A stretch of 64,000 nt of DNA from Taenia hydatigena (Eukaryota > Platyhelminthes > Cestoda > Cyclophyllidea > Taeniidae). A model generated the notes under the pieces. It saw only the letters and a list, made by a program, of their open reading frames with translations, had not been told where the DNA came from and searched no databases. A program made the translations under genes and the position numbers. Position 1 is the first letter of the stretch, and each line of letters begins with the position of its first letter. The DNA lies in the NCBI GenBank assembly GCA_036345935.2, contig JADWOT020001167.1, positions 1-64,000 of the forward strand, given 5' to 3'. Positions 11,710 through 24,372 of the stretch are shown here, piece after piece.

Positions 11710-14700
11710 TTAGACACCTGTACTCCAACCTACGCGAGTCTTCGCTTCGGGGTTTCCTCCTTGAATGTACGGGGTGCATTAGCAAATCAGAAGTTATCTG
11801 AGAGTCTCCAACTAAATACCCTATTACATGAATGGGCGAAAATACTGCCACATCCACCATGGTCTTTATCCCAGTTTAGGCAATAAGCACAACCTTTGAT
11901 TTGCATCACTTATTGGGGTAAACAAAAGGATCCACGTATGAAAATAGCGTACTTTTGACGAACAGTAGCTTTGAGGCTTGAATGTGGGTAAGTCAGAATA
12001 CTTTTACCCCGTCTATTTAGTGGTTCGTACATGAAGCGATGGTACACATTCCTTAAAGTCTTGAGCAAGGTAGTCGAAATTAAGCAAGACTGAACAAGTT
12101 ACAGGAACTAATGTGATATTTATTTAGCTGGATGAATCTGAACTCATAGTTCTCCACTTCATTCCGAAGATGGCTCACGTTGACCCTTTCTTCACCCCAT
12201 CGTGATTCTATATGTGAAGATGTTTGGATTTTGGACGTGCAGAGGGGCTATCTATGCAGTTTCCTGTTTCCACCAACTTGCAGTGTTGTACTATTCAGTG
12301 GTGACTAATTTAACCTGCTTAATGAACGAATGAATGAATGTCTGTCACCAGATGAATGGCAGTGCTACTGCTTTGGCTATCACTCTGCTAAGGAAGTGAA
12401 GCAATGGCCTGCCTAAACTTCGTCTTTGCCTTTTGCGCTCCCAGTAACCTTACCTTCTCCTTCATAAGTCCCTGCTTTCAGATAGATGTGTAACATGCAC
12501 TAACTCACGTCGTGCGACCGGTAATAGTTGCACTTCTTTGTTTCATTCTCCATATGCATAAGTTGCAGCCGATCAATTAGTAAACCTCATTAATGTAGGC
12601 AGGAGGGCTAGCGACTTTTTATCCATTCTTGCAAGTGTGGTGGGCAAATAGGACTATGAATGTCCGATGACGCGGTAATCTAGAGTCAAATACCCATGAT
12701 ATTCGCTTAACGGGCAAAGGAAGAATCTGGCTCGATCATTGTCAGCCGACTTTACCGCAGTAATATCTGCTGCTTAAGTGAGTGCTTGCAATGGATAAAC
12801 TGAACTCTTTTATGTGCGTTGATCGCTGTAGTTTGCAAAGTAAGCAAAAGTTTGTTGTTTGTACTCTGATCTGCTTTAGTATGCACAGAAGTTTATTGAT
12901 AAGCATTTTTGAGACTTCAGCGTTAAAAATGCCAGATAGCGTGTGCTCTCCAGCTTTTGATAATGAAACGCAACAGTGCCCTCTGGCAATATGTCCCCTT
13001 AGCTAAATGAGAAATCAAACGCTGGTCTGATTTTGGCATTCAAGGAATGCAAGGGGTAAGAACATGTCAGCGAAATTCTGATTTAAGTTGCTGCATGAAT
13101 CAGGCACTCATTTAAGCGTCGGCCTCTGGGCGCTACGGCGTCGTTCTAGCATTACTCAAACTTCGTCTGGACGAATTCAGAGTGATGCATAAACTATGCG
13201 TCATTGCCGCTAAGTGCATTACATTATATTTTTGATAAAAATGTGAATAAATGGCACAATTCATCCCGCCAAAAGTGTGGTGGGTGTGCGCTTTATACTA
13301 ATTGTGCATAGATAATTATTAGGACCTTTGCGACAAATTATCATTTTGGATGATCAAAGAAATATTGTTTTATTTGAATAGTTGTTAATCTCCTCAAGTG
13401 CGACTGTCATTGTCACGATTTTGTCACGAATTTAAGTACATGAACACGTAATTTGTAATGAACTAGCCAGACGTTTTTCCGAGTTACTATCATGCTCCAT
13501 GATGGATCTTATATCCCTACCATGTCCTTCCAAAAACTGTGATCGCGTATGCTTTTGTTTAATAACGATTACTCAGCCTTTGATTTTTCAGTGGCAGCAC
13601 TCAACATTTGACACGCAGAGGCAATATATTATTAAACTTAAGTGCAACGGAAAAGTGGGTTATCGTGCTTTTGTAGGCATTGGTGTGATTGCGGACTTAA
13701 AACTTTTGTACTATTTATTTACTGCTCGTGCGAATTCCAGAAATGCAGCAATAATTTTATGCGGTGATATCGGCGCCCGAATTCGCCCTCTCAAAGTACG
13801 CGGGCCTTATATCGAAAGATATTCGCGTTAGTTTTATTAGAAAGACGCAAAGTACCTGAAATGCACCTATTTGTTCATTTTGTGATGCTTCTAGTGTTTC
13901 TGATCAACATGTAAAAGCTGCGTTCTTTTTCGGCTGCACCAGAACTTTTACTACAATAGATGACATTATGTAAGGTGGTTACTAAATTAAAACTGCTTGC
14001 ATGGATAAATGCCAAAGTATAAAATCGTATTTACTAGAGCGTCCCAGAGAGGAGCCTGCATTTGCAAAGCACTAAAATGGGCCAAAATGGATTGAGGTTT
14101 TCACCCGCATTTGGAAGGACACGTGGTAATTCACGAGTGAAATAACCTTTCAGCCTTCTTCAAATTCGACCCCTTCTGCATACATGTCCTTTTCGTCACC
14201 CTAAATAAATTTTCCGCTGACATTAGCGTAGGATTAAAGATGATGACACCTTCATTTTGCGAGAAGCCTCCCCCTGCTCATGACAATGGCTTAGAGTTGA
14301 CGCGGTTTTTCCCTTCTGACCTTGTAATTTTCCAATTTAATCAATATTTTTGCCACTAGGTTGCATCAAGCGCAATAAGGCGTAGCAGAATTCAAGACAG
14401 CATCTTATTTCCTCGTCGAAATAACACCGGAATCGGAACCGAATGTTTACTTTGGTTCTCATCACCATACACTATGGTGCCACATATTTGGCCAAATTGA
14501 AGAGGCAGGGAACCAAATACATCCTAATGCCATGTCTCGAATCAAGTTAATCCTGTTTCTCTAAACAATAAGCATGGCACCACCATAGACCCCGCAACAT
14601 GTTCCACTGATCGAGCTCCACACTGGATGATGGGAAAGAATTCAATCGTGATGACGCGAGACATGCTCACCAACGCCATTCAACACCGGCCGCTGTTTGA

Positions 14701-16020
14701 AACATTACTAAATATGCCTTCCTTTTTCATCATATTGTTCTTTTGAATTTAATGCGCGTTAATGGGCTGAAGCGCGAATATAGGACAAAGACCAAATAGT
14801 GCTAACGCAGGTGAGAGCTTGACTCAGGGCGAGTTCCATGCCTAGATAGTGAGGTAACGGCGACCTCGCATTGCCACAAACAGATGTCCTTATTTGCTAA
14901 GGAGTCCATATTGGTAACTGAATACTGTCTTTAAAGTGGCAGACATTCCTTAGCACGTGCTCTGAATGCAGCCTCGTTTGCACGATACACGAATCGAAGA
15001 AACAGAATGCAGCACAATGACTGGTACTCCACAAACCCTTGATTTAAATATAAATAGTTGCCAGTCTAAGTTAATTTAACTGATCAGATGAACTGTTGAC
15101 AGCTTAAAATCATAGCATACATAAGCTACTCCTGATTAAGGAAGAAACAATAAGCCTGGACAAAAAAAAACAAGTAGAGATGTCATTTTTCTTGACCTGA
15201 GAAATTCCGGTTGACTAATAACTACTGTATCATTAGTTTGCAGAGCAATCCTCTTCACGGCAGTTCGGAGTTGGCTTCTGTTGGGTAAATCAAAAAGCCG
15301 TTTTCATCAATTGGAAATAGGAGCAACAAGACAGGTCAAAATGGGCTTTTTTGTGGCTATTCTGATTCAACAGACCAGCCTCGGCTCTTGTATACTTGTT
15401 CTCTGAATTCTCTCCTGGTGTGCTGATACATAAAGCCATGAATACTTCAGATTCGTCATCTGTGTTGCCAAGTAACTAACAGCGTGGAACGGTGTTGAAC
15501 TGGCATCGTCTTTCATCCAGCCATCTCATTTGCATCCGTTCTTCCTCTGACGATCTTCTGTAAAGCCCCCATGCTTATAAAAAGGATCACTTGGAAAAAA
15601 AAACCTTTTTAAAAAATTGGACTTGTAACTTTTTAGCAGGAGAAAAAACCGAAGGCTTTTGATTGTCAAAAATGTACAAGTTGTTCCAGATCCCTTCAGA
15701 TGCTCTTATAGCACCAAAGAAGTGAGAATACTTCCAGAGAGCCCCCTTTAACCTTTCGGTTGGACAAAATTATGCATCAAAAGTATCGCCAGCGCTTTCT
15801 ATTGACAATCCAAACAGCTTGCAAGCATAGTATGTCTTCTGGAAGCCACAGACCACTTGAAAACTTACATTCCTTTCTCCAACATTTAATCGAAACACAT
15901 GTTGACAATTTTGCCCTCATCGATCTTTAATGGAATCCGGTGTGTTGTGCTCCTCAGCCATAGCATTAATATCGCACACAAATTCTTCTCAAATGCATAC
16001 TTTATTTTGCCATACTGCAG
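11710..16020. other. non-coding stretch, no supported gene
   Basis: Only short frames without domains were seen, the longest being 13499-13831 on the plus strand (110 codons, unrecognised). No RNA gene, long repeat or LTR was noticed. The right end leads into the splice acceptor of the zinc-finger exon and may be an intron of that gene. Confidence 0.35.
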
Positions 16021-16129
16021 TCATGAGAACGAAGCATTCAGAAGTAATCGTTCACTGCGCAGAATGTTGCCTAGACTTTGCGACGCAGGAGGACTTGCAA
16101 GAACACATGCGACCACATCATTTCTGTAG
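16021..16129 (+). CDS. internal exon with one C2H2 zinc finger
   Basis: The exon reads in the frame set by the ATG at 16023 and contains a complete classical finger: CAEC, then FATQEDLQEHMRPH, fitting C-x2-C-x3-F-x5-L-x2-H-x3-H. A pyrimidine-rich tract ending in CTGCAG precedes 16021. A GT donor follows at 16130, with codon remainder AG. Fingers of this class bind DNA, RNA or protein; one finger alone does not tell which. Upstream exons were not found, so the parent gene is unknown and this may be a relic. The finger keeps all four ligands and the two hydrophobic core residues, which argues for recent selection. Confidence 0.5.
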
Positions 16130-16202
16130 GTGTTGCTTTATCCATCTGACATATTACACAATGATTGTTTATTAAAACGCCTTAGTCTCTTCTTCATTGC
16201 AG

Positions 16203-16239
16203 GCGCTCATATCGCAGTATTTGCTTAGAACACGAGTGA
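16203..16239 (+). CDS. possible terminal exon of the zinc-finger gene
   Basis: A good acceptor (TCTTCTTCATTGCAG) ends at 16202, giving a 73-base GT-AG intron after the zinc-finger exon. Joining the leftover AG to the first base here keeps frame and adds 12 residues before a TGA at 16237-16239. The piece is too short to carry similarity; support is splice phase only. Confidence 0.3.
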
Positions 16240-17490
16240 ATGCTATTGCGTCAGCAAAAATGTGAGTTGTAGTAACCTTCACATTGGTTTATTCTCCTTC
16301 TAATTGGGACTGTTGGCTGAGTAAGGCAAAAGCAATCACTGCTGTGTGAGTGATTAGTTAAGCATTGCTTGGTTGACATGACAAGGCAGACATCGCATTG
16401 CATTGCGTCAAATCTCACCGGGAATTCAGGTAGTAATAGGCAGTGACACGGTAGCATTACAGCATGAACAGTCAAGCGTAATTATAGAGATCATACATTG
16501 TTTGAATGCACTTCACATATAAATGCAAAGACAACAAATTACGCACTCGTTTTCCTGTTTAAAGTGCAGTCCAAAAAGCTGCCTTGGTACTCAGCTATGG
16601 GCTTTGCTAGTAGACTTGCGCTCAATAAAAGGGTAAACCTTTGCTTTAACTGATGTCATTTTGTCCAACTCGATGTTACACGTGAGGGTGGGCTTTCGAC
16701 AAAATGCTGCAAAATCGAGTTGATTATGCTAATATTTGTGATGTACTAAAGTGAACATACCGACAAGAACAAAGAATAATCGAGGAAAGCAAGATGCTTT
16801 TTGTAACGAAGACAGTGTATTAAAGTCATTGTCGTGCTTGTGGTTAAACTGATGTTGCACGGTACTACTTGGTACCTCTCCAACACAGTGTCTAATGAAA
16901 GGGTTTTACTGTCGTGAAGGCTCCTAGTAGGTACGTAGGTACATTTACTAACTAAAAGTGAGAAGAAATGCAAATATCATTGAAATTATGTCTTGTCCCT
17001 GCTTTCCCCCCCCCCCCACTATTGCAAAAATATAAATCGCAGATTTTGCTAAAACGATGCCTTGCGAAGCCGTAAATGCGCTTGTTTACTTACGTGCACC
17101 ACTGTTTAGCTTTGGTTTATTCGGTTAACCAACAAGTACGGGTAGAGGAAGTGCTCTTTATCCTTCTTGTTTTGTTTTCCTGTCCTCAGTGTGCTTGCCC
17201 TATCCATTTCTATTCTCCGGGCATAGGCAACTTTTGATCAGCCTGTGCGCGGCACAAATCGAGACATTTGAATTGCAGCGAATTGACACTTGAAGTCCTG
17301 TGAGCCACATCGCCACTTCTGTTATGTAGTGGCCACATAGCTTCATGGACAGATGCCTGTCACCATAACCATTCACCATCGACGGTGTCTCAGTGAAAAA
17401 TTTTAAATCATGTAGTAGTGACAAATGAGCAGTAAAGTCAAAGTAAAAAAGTGAAGGTGGGCTGAACACCGGCTATCACACGGTGTGGAT
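16240..17490. other. non-coding stretch with a poly-C run
   Basis: No gene was supported. A run of 12 cytosines lies at 17006-17017. The minus-strand frames at 16251-16973 and 17200-17469 have no recognisable domains. Confidence 0.35.
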
Positions 17491-17514
17491 ACCCCGGGAT
17501 CTCATTGTCTACTT

Positions 17515-17570
17515 GAGTTTGTGCTACGCCGGTACGAGTTAGTACACGCGTCAGTGATGGTAGCGAAACA
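17515..17570 (+). repeat. GTTAGTACA-core dispersed repeat copy
   Basis: The stretch TTTGTGCTACGCCGGTACGA followed directly by GTTAGTACACGCG aligns with the paired units at 10.2-10.4 kb (TTGTGCTAGGTTGGTGCGG then GTTAGTACACATG). Pyrimidine-rich sequence follows it, as it does there. Confidence 0.5.
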
Positions 17571-17939
17571 CTAGTACTAGAACTTTCTCTTTGTCGCATT
17601 TCACTCTTCTGCAACTCAAAACACCTCATCCACTCACACGCTGCTCTTCGATTTCCGCCTACTTCCCCACCCATTCGTGGTATCACTCACAAGCAGATCG
17701 ATTTGCAACACATCTCTTTTGCAGCGCACTTTGCGCAGATGGGGATGCATATCAGTGCATTGGACTAAACGATGCTACCTCTGAGGGTAGTAATGCTGTC
17801 AGCGTCACTGCATTTGATGGTCGTGTAGGTGCCGTTGCTACCACCTGCATCTTCATGGTTGCACTAGTATTGATGCCTAGTGGGAAACTGCTGTTAGGAT
17901 GACACCTGTGTGTGCATGGACAAGGTGTGGTCAAGGAAT

Positions 17940-18985
17940 CAAGAGGAGGAGAGAAAGGACACAATAAAAATTAAGAAAAGAGTGCAAACGGACTGAAGCG
18001 AAAATGACTGATTAGGAGTCGTGTGTCTGGTTGTGCAGGTGCGTATTTGCAGGAGGGTTAAGGATGGATGAAGGTATGGAAGGATTAAATGGATAGAGGC
18101 ATGTGGATGGGGAGGAAAGCTGAATTGAAGAGAATGAAGGGGTAAGGGTAGGGAAGGAGAGATTGATACTGTAGAGGGAAAATAGGATTAAGGTGAATTA
18201 AGTGAATGAAATGAAGCGTCAGGAGTTAAAATTTATCAACTTTTGTCAGCAACTTGATTGATGGTTATTGACAGCATGATAGCTTCCACTTGGCGGCCCA
18301 TTGCCCAAAAATAACTTGACGCGAATTTGAATGAAATGGATGTGTGCTATAAGTTACAATGAGTTGTTTTAAATAATCTGCTACCCCTACGAGAGTGCTG
18401 ATTACTTTCCCTTGAGTTTGATATGACTAAATTTGTTTCATTTTAAGGGAATCGCACGACTAAGAAAGAGAGTGGAATTTTCTCGATCAATTTATGCGAT
18501 TTGGTAAAATACGAGGAAAAGGATGTTCAAGACGCTGGTTTTGCAATGTAGTAGAAGAGAGCGGATGAATTGGATCGAGCCGTCACCGGTGCATGTACTA
18601 ACCCGAACCAGCTCAGCATAACCTCGTAAAGCAACTAGATACCAAGGTGTTTGCACTGAGCCACCACTGGCGTTTAGTTCATCTTTACCTCTCACCTTGC
18701 ATGTTTTGCTCTTTCATGCCTGCTTTTAATTAATTCACCTCCATTTTCCTTCTAGTTCTGCTTTGGTGATCCTTACCCTGTCTCTTTTTTCATTCCACCC
18801 ATCTTTCCCACCCACCCATTCATTCACCCACCCATCTTTCCCTATCTCTGCATCCATGTGCATGCCCATTTGATCACTCGACTCCTAATCAGTTGTTTCC
18901 ACGTTCTCTCATTCGCAATCTTTCTCTCAACTCTAATTCTGTTCCCTCTTTTTCCCATCTTAACTCCGTTCGCTATGCCAAGTGC
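17940..18985. repeat. inverted repeat flanking about 18.2-18.7 kb
   Basis: GACTGATTAGGAGTCG at 18006-18021 is matched in inverse orientation at about 18879-18894. Similarity extends on both sides: AG-rich sequence with GAGAAAG words on the outer side, and GGATGG / GGGTGG-rich simple sequence on the inner side (about 18050-18190 and 18720-18860, reversed). The arms are diverged. A minus-strand GTTAGTACA repeat copy lies between them near 18.6 kb. Confidence 0.5.
18575..18650 (-). repeat. GTTAGTACA-core dispersed repeat copy, reverse strand
   Basis: On the minus strand the sequence reads GAGGTTATGCTGAGCTGGTT, then CGGGTTAGTACATGC. This aligns with the units at 10.24 and 10.33 kb and the copy at 17.5 kb. 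It is the fourth copy seen in the window. Confidence 0.5.
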
Positions 18986-18989
18986 ACTC

Positions 18990-21900
18990 ATCTAGGCGCT
19001 TGCATGCGCCAACCAATCAACAGCGTTCCACTAAATTTTTAATTCAATGCAATCGCTCAAGAAAACGTAAGTAGCTGTCCACTTTGTATTAGTTGGAAAA
19101 ATATGAGTAGATTTGGGCCAATATGAGTTCATCATTTATTAGCAGCTTTGCTATGTTGTCAGTCGGAAGATGGCTACGTACAAAGCACGCGATTGTGAAT
19201 AAAATTAATGAATTAATGGAAGGCGTTGGCTAACTGAAAAAGATTATATAGAAGGACCATTGTGGCTCAGTGTTATCATGGCATGATCCGTGCATCAATT
19301 GTACCTTCATATTTTAGCGCATTTCGAATGCAGCTCATTTACCGATGCACCACATGGTGTAATGCGCTTTAGTTTGAATAAGGTACGCGTGACGTTGTGC
19401 TTTGTGAGATGATAGCATTACATGAAACCAGTGCCCACATCTTATAGAATCTTTCGGTAAGACAAGATGGGAGAGAATGTGTGGTGGCACACTGAAGTGT
19501 TGCAGGTATTTTATGCTGGGAGCCCGCGCGAGCCAAAATACGAGGTCAGATGGGATGTTTTGAAGGTGGCTGGAGAGGATAATCTGAGAATATTATGGTC
19601 AAGGTTTATGGTGAAAGGGTAGATTTACTTGCTGCGTTATTTCTCACAACGCAGTAGAAGTAAGTCAAATACACCAGACAGGGATGAGAGCAACAAAGCG
19701 CTCGAAATCAAGGCAGTAGAGATAGATTTTATTAAATCGCTGCCTTAGGGCAAAAGCCGCAATGAATCCCGACGCTGTCCTTCTCCCCTTCAAATAGCAA
19801 TCAACGTAGCAACCAGGTTGCACGCAATCAGTACCTTTATGAGCCGGAGTTGTGGGTTGTCGGAGTAATGAGGACGGTTAAGTGGTAGGACGTCTCAGCT
19901 GTAGCATTTAAATGAACTGTATAGCTCTTTACGCTGGCTGGCAGCCTGCCGGTTCGGAAGGGCTTCATCAATCGACACATGGATAGTAGAAGACGCGTCG
20001 ATGAAGATGGAGCCTAAAAAAGGAAATCTCGCTTGTAAATATGAGATCTTCTGCTTAATAGCGTGGTAGCTTGTGATATCGCGTCATTGGCGCAATGGTC
20101 CTTTAAGCTTATTATTTTTAATGTTAAGAGGAAAAATGTTCAATTAGCTGCATCTTTTGTTTGTTGTGAGGAGTTCTGGAGGCAGTTGGTGAGGAATGTG
20201 ATGTATTATGAAGATGGGCACTCGCTCTTGAAAGCGTGGTAGCCTATTTTATCTCGATGCTAGGAATTAAATTCAGCGGAATGAAGGAACTAGTTGCTTG
20301 AATTACACCTAATTGCGGTTCGATTGCTTTCGCTGTATTTATACGAAGACTATGTCTGTTTTAAAATTCAGGAACAGATGTGTGAGGTGGACATGCCGAA
20401 ATATTTTACGCATAAAATTTACCTAAAGACTGCTAGTTAGGTTCCTAAAGAGCAGCATGAATTCGCTGTCTGCATTGCGTAAGGGTCTGTTCAGAGCCGT
20501 GACTTGGTGTACAATTAGATTTTATGAGTGGAGACAAGCACCAAGTCTATGCTGGCTGCAATTCAATGCATACTAAAAAGTGCAAAATTTATGACGGACA
20601 CAAGATTCGATGCGTAGCCAGAAGTGCAGACTATATTCACTCCAGACGTTGCCTTTAACATTGAAATCAATATGCAAAACTAATTTGTTGTAATTGATGA
20701 ATGCAAATGTTTAAATGAACATCTTGACAATGAGATGCAGCTCACGATGACGTAAAGTTAACCTGAGGAATAATATGAGGAGAGGATGGGATTCTGTGGG
20801 TAGTATCCCCTGTTTGGAGGTAAAATGGGATAACGAGCATAACGCTAGTCGGTATTCAAGGAGTCGCGCAGACGTGCGACACAATGAGTCGTATATGTTT
20901 GAGTTCTTGTTGTGGAACTACCCGCGCCCTGCCGAGTTGATCTGGACAGTAAATTGACTTTTACTGGGATGAGAATATGTGAGCTTTAAAGGCGGGATAG
21001 GATTGGGGTCTTGATGCTCATTTACCAAATGGTAATTTGGCAAACCAGTAGAGCAACAGGGTTACATTTTTGATCGCTAAGCTAGGCAACTTACCGGGAA
21101 CTCTATCGTTGCTGGAATTAGGACCCATAAAAGCGTTATTAAGAATATAATCTGCAAAATATTTTGCACCGATTCTTCTAGTATCAAAAGAAAAGGTCAT
21201 GAATTTTTGAAACTGAAGGCGCGCAGAGGTAAGCAAGCTTTAAACTGCAAGATAGTTTGCCTTTGCGAGACAGGGTAAGACTAGCCCTAGGGGCAATTTG
21301 TAGTTAACGTTCTTGGTCAGCGCACGCCATTTTATATGAATTCATCCAAAATTAGTGTTATTGCGCATTTTAAAACTGTAAGAAACTGCTTTAGCACCTG
21401 TGGTCACCTGTGCCACCATCAACAACGGTTCGGGGTAGCGATCCCTTGAAATGTAAGGACAATAAGTGCTTCAATCTCCATTACAAATGAGTCCACAAGC
21501 ATTTGATACTTGGGATAAGTCGGAGCGCATATTAGGCATTTCAGTGATTGCGGCACTTGTGTAACACCTCTGGGTGGCCCTTATCAACTTTTATTAATGC
21601 GCGACTCACTTTTTTGCAAAGTGAACTGCTACTAGCTTCAATGAGTAGCAAGAGTTGCTCACGAAAATTAAATGCTGGTTGAAAGGTGACCCGTACCTTC
21701 CGCCTGTCAATCGATTGTCTCGACCGTTAATATTTTGTACACCACAAAATGTCAAGAGATATGGGCCGAATCTTAAACAGATCCGATGCACTCGACTCCG
21801 GGACACTTTCATGCAGGGCATCTTGAAAGTCAGGCACATATTATTGAACTGAAAGGAATGTCTAACATGCGTTCTGCAAGATACCTTCCTCTTTAATCAA

Positions 21901-22255
21901 ATGCCCTTTAGTGACTTCAAATGCTATATTTGCAAGCCTTTATAAAAATAGTGCATTGTGACTTATGAGGGAAGTCGTGGCTTTGATAAAAGTTACGATC
22001 TCTCAATCCCTTTAACTGAAAGAGATCAAGTAGACATGAGACATGGTAGAAAAAAATACGTTTTTCAAGGTTATAAGGTGATTCCCAAAAAACGTATCAA
22101 AATAAAAGTTCTGAACCAAATTTATCAGTTCGCCTGCTCGAAGTTACTTCGTGTTCGCATCGGCATTATCCCTTGACATTTCTATTTACTGCCACATGTT
22201 TTACGAACAACCGCAAATGAGGACGTTTTACAAGCCACTTGTATTTCATTCAGTA
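18990..22255. other. non-coding stretch, no supported gene
   Basis: I see only short open frames without domains (for example 20775-20957, 21018-21236, 21606-21852 and 21958-22348). The right edge passes into the 3' flank of the third AIMP1-like copy at about 22.26 kb. Confidence 0.35.
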
Positions 22256-22900
22256 TTAAAAACTTTTTTGAATAAGCCATTTAGAGTCAGACCTAAGCGA
22301 TCAGCTCTTAAGATCATCTATGAACTCAATATGATTTGTGTCTACTAGACGATGAGCCTTCTGAACACCCTTTCATAGTCTCACAATGCTTTAAGACTTC
22401 TTGGAAGCCTATACATTTAATTAAAAAGGAGTAACAGTGCAACATTATGGTAAGAATGCTATTAGAACTTTGGCACAGTTCAAATAGTCTCCGGCAAAGT
22501 TTCCCATTTCGACAGAGATATAACGGAAGCACCTAAGTGGCATGCCCTCAAAGCCCAAGGCTCCATAATAGAATGCGGGTGCAAGTCTACTGAGATAACT
22601 GTGTAGGTAGACGCCGCAACCCTGCGTTAGTTTTGTCAGGCTCTCAATAACTAGAGGTTCAGATCTATCATTAGCATCAGCAGCGCACATCAACATACCC
22701 TGCGACTCGATACCGCGCATCTTGACAGGTTCGAGATTGCACAAAAAGGTGCCCATTAATCCATGCATACTCTCAGTGAACACATGTGGCACGAGGTCAC
22801 TGACCACGTTGCGGAGGTAGTCTTCACCCAAATTCACCTTACTGGAAGAAAGAGGAAGGAATTGCGATGCGAAATTCAAAGCTGAGAAAGGCCCCTAATT
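22256..22900 (-). pseudogene. AIMP1-like relic, copy 3 (EMAP-II exon only)
   Basis: This minus-strand fragment aligns with the EMAP-II exon and its downstream flank in the copies at 28 kb (minus) and 41 kb (plus). Only this exon was found: no coiled-coil or HPDAD linker exon could be seen up to 25 kb. AIMP1 (p43) is a tRNA-binding scaffold of the animal multi-synthetase complex, and its C-terminal EMAP-II domain is an OB-fold tRNA binder. An isolated exon with nothing upstream cannot make that protein, so I treat it as a dispersed fragment. It is nevertheless open throughout. Confidence 0.75.
22546..22837 (-). pseudogene. EMAP-II exon of AIMP1-like copy 3, open frame
   Basis: It has the same 292-base length as the plus-strand copy and is open from end to end. 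It carries the EMAP-II landmarks LVPHV, NLEPVKMRGIESQGMLMC and EPLVIES. Relative to the other copies the run GDRVYVEG is replaced by GCGVYLHS, so the OB-fold strand there has drifted. Upstream lies CTTTCTTCCAG, with four bases between this AG and the conserved exon start. The downstream donor position reads GC rather than GT. Confidence 0.75.
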
Positions 22901-23473
22901 CTCTGAGCAGCACCCACCAAAGTGAATTTGAGACATAAAAGGATCAGATACTGATGAATTTTGCGAATGGTATTATGTTTACTAGTTGCAAGCCACTAAA
23001 ATTTTTTATTCTCATCATTACTATACCTGCATTATTATGTCAAAAAATGCCTTAGAACCTTGAATATACAGCTTAGACCTTTTCAACTAGAGATTCGAGA
23101 TGTTAGCTTTCTCACGAAGCTAATTTTTACAGAAACACAAAATAGCGTAATACTACTCACCCACTTATCAACCAACACATTCGCGCCATCGATTATGATT
23201 TAGTGAGTAGACGACTTCAAAATTATAGACACTGCTAAACGTTTGTCTCCTAGTGCTTCCCTGTCAACTGGGACAATGCGTGACGCCATAAGTTATACTT
23301 CAACTATCGCACATATTTCTCCGTGTGTCATAGCGGCGAAGCTTAGCATCTGTTCAACAAAAGAAAGGTTGGCAAGAAGAGTTGGTGAGGGAAGTAGAAG
23401 AAGGGTAAGGAGCACATAGGAAGTGAATATAAGAGAGTGAATTCAAAGGCAAAGGAGTAGGGAACTGGTAATC

Positions 23474-23540
23474 GTGAGGCAGGTCAGGAGGTTAGGGCGT
23501 CGTCCTTATAGCGTGGGTAACGAGGATTTGAGCCTCTCAC
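23474..23540 (+). repeat. tRNA-like sequence (SINE head or tRNA pseudogene)
   Basis: GTGAG at the left end can pair with CTCAC at the right. The D-arm-like stretch GTCAGGAGGTTAGGGCG, an anticodon-loop-like CTTATAG and a T-arm-like GAGGATTTGAGCCTC follow at tRNA spacing. Stem pairing in the anticodon arm is poor, so it is unlikely to be a working tRNA. Pyrimidine-rich sequence follows, as at the other tRNA-like sites here. Confidence 0.45.
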
Positions 23541-24304
23541 TACGTATAACAGCTTCCTACTCCCTACGCCCATACTTCTTGCTGCTAGGTATTGTTAGAC
23601 AGGCATGGTATTGCCACTGAATCAACGACTACTGCTTCCTCCTCCACCTTTTCCTCCTCATCGCCATAATTTGCTGTCATTAGGCAGCACGCCTCCTTCT
23701 CATATCGATCCATTCCTTGCAACGGTAATTGGTAATGCCAACGCTCTTGTAAGTATTAACCACTTCTACGTCTGTAACAGTGGTAGAGACCATGTTTGTG
23801 AAGCGACATCGTAGCCGGTGATGGTGGACGAGGAGGAGTGTTTGCCATTATACCTGTCGTGGTGGTAACAGCAGTGGCGATACCGCTACGTCGTGATCAG
23901 AATTAGGAATTTTTCGTCTTAAAGCCTGAGCTAGGCACTCAAGAGAACCTCAAGAGGTCGGCTGTATGTTCTTCTTCCCACTCATTTATTTACTGCGTTT
24001 GTTTGCTGCGATTAGGTCACACACATTAGTAGAGCAGGCGCACGATACCAGTTGTTCAATTGCTGCTTTCGATACTTTTTATAGTCATTTGCACTGCCAT
24101 TGCAGCTCGGAGCAACATAAAACAGCATCTGCTACCACGGAATAAAACACGATGAATGTGTGACGATTAACTTAATTTTGTCGCTTTCATCTTCCTACAT
24201 GATGTGTAGGCTAGGTGTAGGCGAGTCATCAACTGACTGAGTGCATGAGTAATGGGTTAGTGAACGCAGTGAGATGAAGGAAGAGACGGCGTAAAAGGTG
24301 CCGT

Positions 24305-24372
24305 ACTAAGATCTGAACGTGGAAACTTGCAACCATAACGTGGTATCCTGGCCACCAGACCACTACAGCGCT
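24305..24372 (-). repeat. tRNA-Glu-like sequence (SINE head or tRNA pseudogene)
   Basis: On the minus strand TAGTGGTCTGGTGG (24365-24352) resembles the A box, and the GTGGTCTGGTGGCCAGGATA region resembles eukaryotic tRNA-Glu. GTTCAGATC (24318-24310) fits the B box with one mismatch. The anticodon arm and acceptor stem are degenerate. A pyrimidine-rich tail follows on the minus strand. Confidence 0.5.

Noticed and set aside
17006..17017. Poly-C run
   Set aside because: A plain homopolymer of 12 bases; no further structure around it.
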